Made by a program: the position numbers and the translations under genes. A stretch of 64,000 nt of DNA, from the NCBI RefSeq assembly GCF_042678385.1, contig NZ_JBHUDY010000002.1, positions 62,001 through 126,000 of the forward strand. Reading direction: 5' to 3'. The stretch is from Sphingomonas_B tabacisoli. GTDB taxonomy: Bacteria > Pseudomonadota > Alphaproteobacteria > Sphingomonadales > Sphingomonadaceae. How positions within the stretch are numbered: position 1 is the first letter of the stretch; each line of letters opens with the position of its first letter. The notes under the pieces are model-generated. The model did no database searches. It saw nothing but the letters and a program-made list of their open reading frames with translations, and was not told the origin of the DNA. Shown piece after piece: positions 58,545-64,000 of the stretch.

Positions 58545-59459
58545 TTACGAAGCGCCAGTGCCGACCGTCGCGCAGGCAAGGAAGACGAGCAATCCGGCAA
58601 AGCGGTTCGAGCGGAATTTGTAGAGCGCGTCGGCGCCGTCGTCAGGGCGAAGCGTCGCCACTTGCCAGCCGAGCTGGAGCGCCGCCGGCGCCAGCGCGAC
58701 GAAAGCAAGCGGTTCCGGACGGATCAGCCAGATCGCCCAGCTCCAGAGGATCAGAGCGAGCAGATAGAAACCGGCGACGCCCAGTCGCACATACCGCCCC
58801 AGCCTCAGCGCCGAAGAACGGATGCCGATCAACGCATCGTCCTCGCGGTCCTGCAGCGCGTAGATGGTGTCATACCCGATCACCCAGGAGATCGTGCCCA
58901 GATAGAGCAGCGCCATCGGCAGGCTCAGCTCCCGCGCAACCGCCGCCCAGCCCACCAGCGCCCCCCAGCTAAACACGATGCCGAGCCAAGCCTGCGGCCA
59001 CCAGGTGATCCGCTTCATGAAAGGATAGGCGGCAACGAAGACGAGACTGACAAGCGCAACCTCGGCGGCGAGCAGCGGCAGTTGCAGCAGCACGATGAAG
59101 CCGATCGCGCACAGGATCAGCAGCCACGCCCAGGCGGCCTTCAGCGATACCGCCCCGCTCGCCAGCGGCCGGCCGCGGGTGCGCTCCACCTGCGCGTCCA
59201 GGTCGCGGTCGACAATGTCGTTATAGACGCACCCCGCGCCGCGCATCGCCACCGCGCCCAGCAGCATGTACAGGATCAGGTCGAACCGCGCGAACGCCCC
59301 GCCCGCCAACGCCACGCCCCATGCGCAGGGCCAGAAGAGCAGCCACCACCCAATCGGCCGGTCGAGCCGCGCGAGCAGGATGTAGGGCCGCAGGAATCCG
59401 GAACGCGCGAGGCGTTCGTGCTCGGTGTCGGGGAGGGCGTCTGGGGGTGAAGTGGTCAC
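58545..59459 (-). CDS. ubiA: 4-hydroxybenzoate polyprenyltransferase
   Basis: Attaches the polyprenyl tail to 4-hydroxybenzoate in ubiquinone synthesis, in the inner membrane. The 304-aa protein has 8-9 hydrophobic segments and both aspartate motifs: NDIVDRDLDAQVERTRGRP and YDTIYALQDREDD. I place the start at GTG 59459, which has GGAG 6 nt upstream. The open frame beyond it enters a palindromic repeat that encodes EGRPSTSSG and is not part of the protein. pmbA begins 24 bp after its stop. Confidence 0.92.
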   Translation of the reverse strand: MTTSPPDALPDTEHERLARSGFLRPYILLARLDRPIGWWLLFWPCAWGVALAGGAFARFDLILYMLLGAVAMRGAGCVYNDIVDRDLDAQVERTRGRPLASGAVSLKAAWAWLLILCAIGFIVLLQLPLLAAEVALVSLVFVAAYPFMKRITWWPQAWLGIVFSWGALVGWAAVARELSLPMALLYLGTISWVIGYDTIYALQDREDDALIGIRSSALRLGRYVRLGVAGFYLLALILWSWAIWLIRPEPLAFVALAPAALQLGWQVATLRPDDGADALYKFRSNRFAGLLVFLACATVGTGAS

Positions 59460-59472
59460 TCTCAACTCCGGC

Positions 59473-59550
59473 TTGCCTGAGCTTGTCGAAGGCCTCCCTT
59501 CTTCTTCACCGCCGTAGAGAACAAGGGAGGGCTTCGACAAGCTCAGCCAA
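59473..59550. repeat. GAGCTTGTCGAAG-type palindromic repeat, second copy
   Basis: Arms 59473-59500 and 59523-59550 pair at 26 of 28 positions, with mismatches at the same two sites as the copy at 21276-21353. It lies in the divergent gap between ubiA and rsmE. Confidence 0.85.
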
Positions 59551-59581
59551 GCCGGTATTTGGAGGTGGCATAGGAGATTGA

Positions 59582-60349
59582 ATGCCCGCCACCCCCGCCT
59601 GGCCTCCGCACAGCGCGCCGCGTCTCTTCATCGACCAGCCGCTCGCCGACGGCATGGAGCTGCGCATCGAAGGCGGCCAGGCGCACTACCTGCTCTCCGT
59701 CATGCGGATGAAGGCGGGCGGCGCGGTGAAGCTGTTCGACGACCGCACCGGCGAATGGCTCGGCGAAGTCGCGCAGACGGGCAAGCGCGACCTGATCGTC
59801 CGCATCGCCGCGCGGCTGCGCGACCGCGAGGCGGTGCCCGACCTGTGGCTCTGCGTGGCGCCAATCAAACGGGGACGGATCGACTGGGTCGCCGAAAAGG
59901 CCAGCGAACTGGGCGTGGCGCGGCTCGTGCCGGTCGCAACGCGTCGCGCAGTGGTCGACAAGCTGAATGCCGAACGCCTGCGCGCGCACATGATCGAGGC
60001 GGCGGAGCAGTGCGAACGGACGGCGCTGCCGGAAATCGCGGACATGGTATCGCTCGACGCATTGCTGCGCGACTGGCCGGCCGAACGCGCGCTGTTCTTC
60101 GCCGACGAGGAAGGCGGCACGCCACTCGCCCAGGCGATTCGGCCAGGCCCCGCCGCGATCCTGATCGGCCCCGAAGGCGGCTTCGATCCCGCCGAGCGCG
60201 AAGCGATCCGGGCCGTTTCCGCCGCTGTCCCGATTTCGCTCGGCCCCCGCATTCTTCGCGCCGAGACGGCCGCCATAGCTGCGGTCAGCGTGTGGATGGC
60301 GGCCGCGGGAGACTGGTCGAACGGTATTGCGCGCCGGTCGGGCGCCTAG
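59582..60349 (+). CDS. rsmE: 16S rRNA (uracil1498-N3)-methyltransferase
   Basis: SAM-dependent SPOUT-class RNA methyltransferase, 255 aa. An N-terminal PUA-like part (about 12-80, with GGQAHYLLSVMRMKAGGAVKLFD) precedes the knotted domain with KRGRIDWVAEKASELGV, EQCERTALP and the SAM-binding LIGPEGGFDPAERE and LGPRILRAETAA. It starts in the gap shared with ubiA and is followed by gshA 35 bp downstream. Confidence 0.95.
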   Translation: MPATPAWPPHSAPRLFIDQPLADGMELRIEGGQAHYLLSVMRMKAGGAVKLFDDRTGEWLGEVAQTGKRDLIVRIAARLRDREAVPDLWLCVAPIKRGRIDWVAEKASELGVARLVPVATRRAVVDKLNAERLRAHMIEAAEQCERTALPEIADMVSLDALLRDWPAERALFFADEEGGTPLAQAIRPGPAAILIGPEGGFDPAEREAIRAVSAAVPISLGPRILRAETAAIAAVSVWMAAAGDWSNGIARRSGA

Positions 60350-60384
60350 TTGCTTTTCCGAACCCAAACCGTAAGGCGCGCGGC

Positions 60385-61758
60385 ATGAGCACGCGCGAGG
60401 AAACGGGCAAGGTCGATCCGGTCATCGAGGACCGCGCCCAACTGATCGAATTCTTCGCGACCGGGGAGAAGCCGCGCGACGCCTGGCGGATCGGCACCGA
60501 GCACGAGAAATTCGTCTATCGGACCGCCGATCACCGCGCGCCTTCCTATCACGAGCGAGGCGGCATCCGCGACCTGCTGATGGGCCTGACCCGCTTCGGC
60601 TGGGAGCCGGTCGAGGAAGGCGGCCACGTCATCGCGCTGCGCGGACCCGACGGCACGGTGAGCCTCGAGCCGGCCGGCCAGCTCGAGCTCTCGGGCGCCC
60701 CGCTCGAGAACCTCCACCAGACCTGCGCCGAAACCGGCCGCCATCTGGAGCAGGTGAAGGCCGTCGGCGACGAGCTTGGCCTCGGCTTTCTCGGCCTCGG
60801 CATGTGGCCGGACAAGACCCGCGCCGAGCTGCCGATCATGCCCAAGGGTCGCTACGCGATCATGCTGCGCCACATGCCGCGCGTGGGCACGCTCGGCCTC
60901 GACATGATGCTGCGCACCTGTACCATTCAGGTGAATCTCGATTATCAGTCCGAAGCCGATATGGCGAAGAAATTCCGCGTCGGCCTGGCCCTTCAGCCGC
61001 TGGCCACTGCGCTGTTCGCCAACTCGCCCTTCACCGAAGGCAAGCCGAACGGCTTCCTCTCCTTCCGCAGCCATATCTGGTCGGACACCGATCCCCACCG
61101 CACGGGCATGCTGCCGTTCGTGTTCGAAGACGGCTTCGGCTATGAACGCTACGCCGAATATGCGCTCGACGTGCCGATGTATTTCGTGTTCCGCGACGGC
61201 AAATATATCGACGCCGCCGGCCAGAGCTTCCGCGATTTCCTGAAGGGCGAGCTGCCGGCCCTTCCGGGCGAAAAGCCGCACCTCTCCGACTGGTCGGATC
61301 ATCTCTCGACCGCCTTCCCCGAAGTGCGGCTCAAGACGTTCCTCGAAATGCGCGGCGCCGATGGCGGCCGCTGGAGCCGCATCTGCGCACTGCCGGCGCT
61401 TTGGGTCGGGCTGCTCTACGACGACACCGCGCTCGATGCGGCATGGGATGTGGTCAAGCACTGGTCGATGGAAGCGCGCGAGGCGCTGCGGGGCGACGTG
61501 CCGAAGCTCGGCCTCGACGCGCCGATCCAGGGCGGCGGCAAGCTCAAGGACATTGCCGGCGAAGTGCTGGAAATCGCCGCCTCGGGCCTGCGCGCCCGCG
61601 GCGCGTTCGACGCGTCGGGCAGCAGCGAAGTGGGCTTCCTCGAGCCGCTGCAGGAAGTCGTCCGCACCGGGCGCCCGCCGGCAGGCCGTCTGCTCGACCT
61701 CTACAACGGCCCCTGGAACGGCGACCTCAACCGCATCTACGAAGAGTTCAGCTTTTAA
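60385..61758 (+). CDS. gshA: Glutamate-cysteine ligase, plant/alphaproteobacterial type
   Basis: First step of glutathione synthesis. The 457-aa protein belongs to the GCS2 group. It has RIGTEHEKFVY, GGHVIALRGPDGTVSLEPAGQLELSGAP (active-site acidic residues), TCTIQVNLDYQSEADM, and the C-terminal LGLDAPIQGGGKLKDIAGE. This type is shared by plants and alphaproteobacteria and differs from the E. coli enzyme. A composite palindromic element follows 2 bp after the stop. Confidence 0.95.
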   Translation: MSTREETGKVDPVIEDRAQLIEFFATGEKPRDAWRIGTEHEKFVYRTADHRAPSYHERGGIRDLLMGLTRFGWEPVEEGGHVIALRGPDGTVSLEPAGQLELSGAPLENLHQTCAETGRHLEQVKAVGDELGLGFLGLGMWPDKTRAELPIMPKGRYAIMLRHMPRVGTLGLDMMLRTCTIQVNLDYQSEADMAKKFRVGLALQPLATALFANSPFTEGKPNGFLSFRSHIWSDTDPHRTGMLPFVFEDGFGYERYAEYALDVPMYFVFRDGKYIDAAGQSFRDFLKGELPALPGEKPHLSDWSDHLSTAFPEVRLKTFLEMRGADGGRWSRICALPALWVGLLYDDTALDAAWDVVKHWSMEAREALRGDVPKLGLDAPIQGGGKLKDIAGEVLEIAASGLRARGAFDASGSSEVGFLEPLQEVVRTGRPPAGRLLDLYNGPWNGDLNRIYEEFSF

Positions 61759-61760
61759 CC

Positions 61761-61904
61761 CCTCTCCCGCTTGCGGGAGAGGGAGGGGCCCGTCGCGAAG
61801 CGATGGGAGGGTGAGGGAGCGAGCTTTTCACAATCGCTGCCTCTCTTGGCCCTCACCCCGCTCGCGCGACGCGCGAGTCGCCCTCTCCCGCAAGCGGGAG
61901 AGGG
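61761..61904. repeat. Composite palindromic element after gshA
   Basis: Self-complementary blocks CCTCTCCCGC-TT-GCGGGAGAGG (61761-61782) and CCCTCTCCCGC-AA-GCGGGAGAGGG (61881-61904) bound a 144-bp element between the convergent gshA and acylase genes. It is probably also the transcript end for both. Confidence 0.8.
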
Positions 61905-61905
61905 G

Positions 61906-64000
61906 TCATTCCCCCGGCCGGTACGTCCGCTCGGTATGCCCGGTGAGCTGGTCCGGATAGAAATACACCTCCCGGAAATTGCCGGTCGCATAGCGTTCCG
62001 CCTGGTCCTTGAAGTGCGGCGACTTGGGATCGCCGCTTTCGCCCCCTGCCGTCACGGCGCGGGCGCTCACGCGCGGGCCGAACTCGACGACGGCGACGAA
62101 GCTGTTGCCGTAATTGCCGTACCACCGCTTCGTGTTCGCATAGGGCTGCGACCCGAACGAGGCGAGCGAGCCCCAATTTCCCGAGACGAAACCGATCGGG
62201 ATGCTCGGCTGCGCGTCGTCGAAGCGCGGCTTTATGTCGTCGCTGATGCGCTGGAAGCGGTTCACCTCGCCCCAGGCGATCCGCCACCGCCCGAAATCGC
62301 GCTCCAGCCGGTCGACCGCAGCGGCGAGCGCGTCGACCTGGATCGCAGGCGGCGCGACAGCCATCCATTTATAGACGCCGCGCTCGTGGCGAATGTCGGG
62401 GGCTGCGGCGCGGTCCATCTCGGTCGCCCAGAAAACGGCGAGCGTGGTCGGTTCGGACGCCACGCCCCATTTGTAATCCCAGCCCTTCAATAGCTCGACC
62501 GGCTCGCGCAGCCTGGCCTTGCGCGGATCGGACGCGGGCAGGGCGTCATAGGCGTGGACCAATGCCGGCACCGCCTGCGCGAAGGCCGGCAGGTTCGGAT
62601 CGAAGGCCGTCGTCAGCAGCGTGTCGCGCGTCAGCCGCTCGGGCGAGCCGAGCAGCATCATCGCATGCTCGCCCCGCGCATTCTCCTTGCCGGTGTCGAT
62701 ATAGCCGGGAAAGCTCGCGGCCTTCGGGCTGTCCGCCCCTGCGGCCGTCCACGGCCAGTTATTGGTGTTGTAGAGCCAGCCCGCCTTGGGGTTCGCGACC
62801 TCCGGCAATTGCGCAACCGGGATCAGCCCGTGCCAATCGGTGCGCGGATCGCTGCCGTCGACCGGCCTGGTATAGTCAAAGCGCGGATCGCGGCGCGGCA
62901 TGAATTGCGGATACAGCCAGGCCGTCTCGCCCTTGGCGCCGGCGAAGATCGTGATGTTGGACGAGTTCGCCTGGTACGTCGCGCCGACCTGCCGGAAGCT
63001 GGCGAGGTCGGCCGCCTTGGTGCGCAGCCAGCTTTGCTGGATCGCCTCGACCGGCCGGTTCATCAGCGCCGTCGCGATCCACTTGCCGCCCTCACTGCGG
63101 ACGATCGGGCCGTGATGGGTCCGGAAGGTGGTGAAGCTTCGCGTCGCGAGCGTCCCGTCGGGCCGGCGAAAACGGATCGGCTCCACTCGCGTGAGAAGCG
63201 GCCGGATTTCGTTACCATAGCGATACGAAAGACCCTTCGGCCCCCGCACGATTATTTCCACGAAATCGTCCACATTGTCGGCGTTGCTGGAGGTATGCAT
63301 CCAGCCGACCTTCTCGTTGAAGCCCTGATAGATGAAGAACTGCCCCCAGGTGGATGCGCCATATGCGTTCAGCCCCTTGTCGCTGGTCATCTGCAGCTCG
63401 GAGCGGAAATAGAAGCTGGTGTGCGGGTTGATCAGCAACAGCGCATGGCCATTCGCGCTCTTGGCCGGGCCGATCGCGATGCCGTTCGACCCCATCGGCT
63501 CGGTCATCAATGCAGGCGCGGCAGACGCGATCGCGGGCGGCTTGCCGCCGTAAAAGGCGCGCAGCTTGTCGAGGTCCACTTGCTCGATGTCGCCGCCGAT
63601 GCTGCCTTCGGTGAAGGCCAGCACCATCCACGGCTCGAACCGGGTCAGCACCTTCGGCTTCACCTGAGGGTGGGTGGCGAGGAAGAAGTTCAACCCATCG
63701 GCCCAGGCCTGCATCAGCGCCCGCATGTTGGCCGGCGTCCGCGCATAGGCGGCGCGCAGGTCGCCCTCGTCCAGATAGAGCCGGTGGCGCAGATCGTCCC
63801 AGATCGCCTCCTCGCCATCGGCTTCCGCCTGCCGCCCGAGTGCCGTCAGGTAGTTGCGCTCGATCCGGCTGAAGTCGTCCTCGGCCTGGGCATAGATCGC
63901 GCCGAACACCGCGTCGGCATCGCTATGCCCTTTGATATGCGCGATGCCCCAATCGTCACGCGTGATCGAAACGCGCGCGGCCTCCGCTTTCCAGCGCGGC
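61906..64000 (-). CDS. Penicillin acylase family protein (Ntn hydrolase), 5' end beyond the window
   Basis: A partial gene on the minus strand; the frame stays open to base 64000. The visible part begins RWKAEAARVSITRDDWGIAHIKG, the typical start of the alpha chain, followed by AVFGAIYAQAEDDF. The nucleophile that becomes the N-terminus of the beta chain is Ser in EPMGSNGIAIG at about 63489, and the beta chain runs on to LTGHTERTYRPGE. Such enzymes are exported, self-cleaved amidases that act on penicillins, N-acyl-homoserine lactones or other acylamides. The signal peptide is outside the window. Confidence 0.88.
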   Translation of the reverse strand, partial: PRWKAEAARVSITRDDWGIAHIKGHSDADAVFGAIYAQAEDDFSRIERNYLTALGRQAEADGEEAIWDDLRHRLYLDEGDLRAAYARTPANMRALMQAWADGLNFFLATHPQVKPKVLTRFEPWMVLAFTEGSIGGDIEQVDLDKLRAFYGGKPPAIASAAPALMTEPMGSNGIAIGPAKSANGHALLLINPHTSFYFRSELQMTSDKGLNAYGASTWGQFFIYQGFNEKVGWMHTSSNADNVDDFVEIIVRGPKGLSYRYGNEIRPLLTRVEPIRFRRPDGTLATRSFTTFRTHHGPIVRSEGGKWIATALMNRPVEAIQQSWLRTKAADLASFRQVGATYQANSSNITIFAGAKGETAWLYPQFMPRRDPRFDYTRPVDGSDPRTDWHGLIPVAQLPEVANPKAGWLYNTNNWPWTAAGADSPKAASFPGYIDTGKENARGEHAMMLLGSPERLTRDTLLTTAFDPNLPAFAQAVPALVHAYDALPASDPRKARLREPVELLKGWDYKWGVASEPTTLAVFWATEMDRAAAPDIRHERGVYKWMAVAPPAIQVDALAAAVDRLERDFGRWRIAWGEVNRFQRISDDIKPRFDDAQPSIPIGFVSGNWGSLASFGSQPYANTKRWYGNYGNSFVAVVEFGPRVSARAVTAGGESGDPKSPHFKDQAERYATGNFREVYFYPDQLTGHTERTYRPGE

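Overview
This 64 kb high-GC window looks like chromosome of an alphaproteobacterium, most likely a sphingomonad. The grounds are GC-rich codon use, plant-type glutamate-cysteine ligase, a DUF1674 protein, small phasins, EcfG-like promoters, and several families of short palindromic repeats of the kind seen between genes in Sphingomonadales. The taxonomic call is inference from gene content; there is no rRNA, tRNA, transposase, integrase, phage gene or CRISPR array in the window.

Layout. 1-4.4 kb: an RND efflux adaptor and pump behind a good promoter with an operator-like palindrome. 4.4-5.9 kb: DUF445 protein and a small membrane protein. 5.9-8.7 kb (minus): murA, clpS and a long phasin behind two PhaR-like operators. 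9-14.5 kb: a flavin monooxygenase, heparinase-family protein, rpe, rsmB and a DUF1674 protein. 15.1-20.5 kb: housekeeping core (gpsA-tsaD on minus; hemC-hemD, a mitofilin-like protein and queE on plus). 20.5-34.3 kb: an acyl-CoA catabolic region (enoyl-CoA hydratase, acyl-CoA synthetase, two thioesterases, four SDRs, a GPH transporter, acyl-CoA dehydrogenase, Zn alcohol dehydrogenase, an APH-type kinase and a FadB-like fusion protein). 34.4-35.8 kb: fumC with an internal compositional patch. 35.8-39.2 kb (minus): rfbCBDA for dTDP-L-rhamnose. 39.2-41 kb: wax ester synthase/DGAT with a small phasin. 41-46.3 kb: stress-type small proteins, a CYP102-type self-sufficient P450 with a DUF1801 partner, and a periplasmic MsrA with a 46-aa partner. 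46.4-49.9 kb: aminotransferase, PabB-PabC fusion and a PRC-barrel protein. 49.9-61.8 kb: MBL hydrolase, sterol desaturase family, DUF442, recQ, luciferase-like oxidoreductase, nhaA, inositol-phosphatase family, pmbA, ubiA, rsmE and gshA. 61.9-64 kb: a penicillin acylase family gene running off the end.

How genes work together. Short stop/start overlaps mark translationally coupled runs: rfbCBDA, hemCD, ADH-APH-SDR-SDR, P450-DUF1801 and DUF442-85aa-desaturase. The acyl-CoA operon pairs an APH-type kinase with an ACAD that resembles ACAD10/11. That pairing suggests catabolism of 4-hydroxyacyl-CoA or other hydroxylated acyl-CoA substrates, as in the levulinate (lva) pathway and mammalian ACAD10/11. 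WS/DGAT and two phasins point to lipid and polyester storage granules.

Most notable items: a palindromic repeat inserted in frame inside tsaD; repeat-derived C-termini on nhaA and the luciferase-like gene; a 63-bp perfect duplication of a metal-binding His box in the desaturase; a low-GC recombinant-looking patch inside fumC; three EcfG-like promoters, one reading into an unannotated 55-aa gene; and several hairpins or operators placed on translation or transcription starts. No transcription-factor gene was recognised anywhere in the window.
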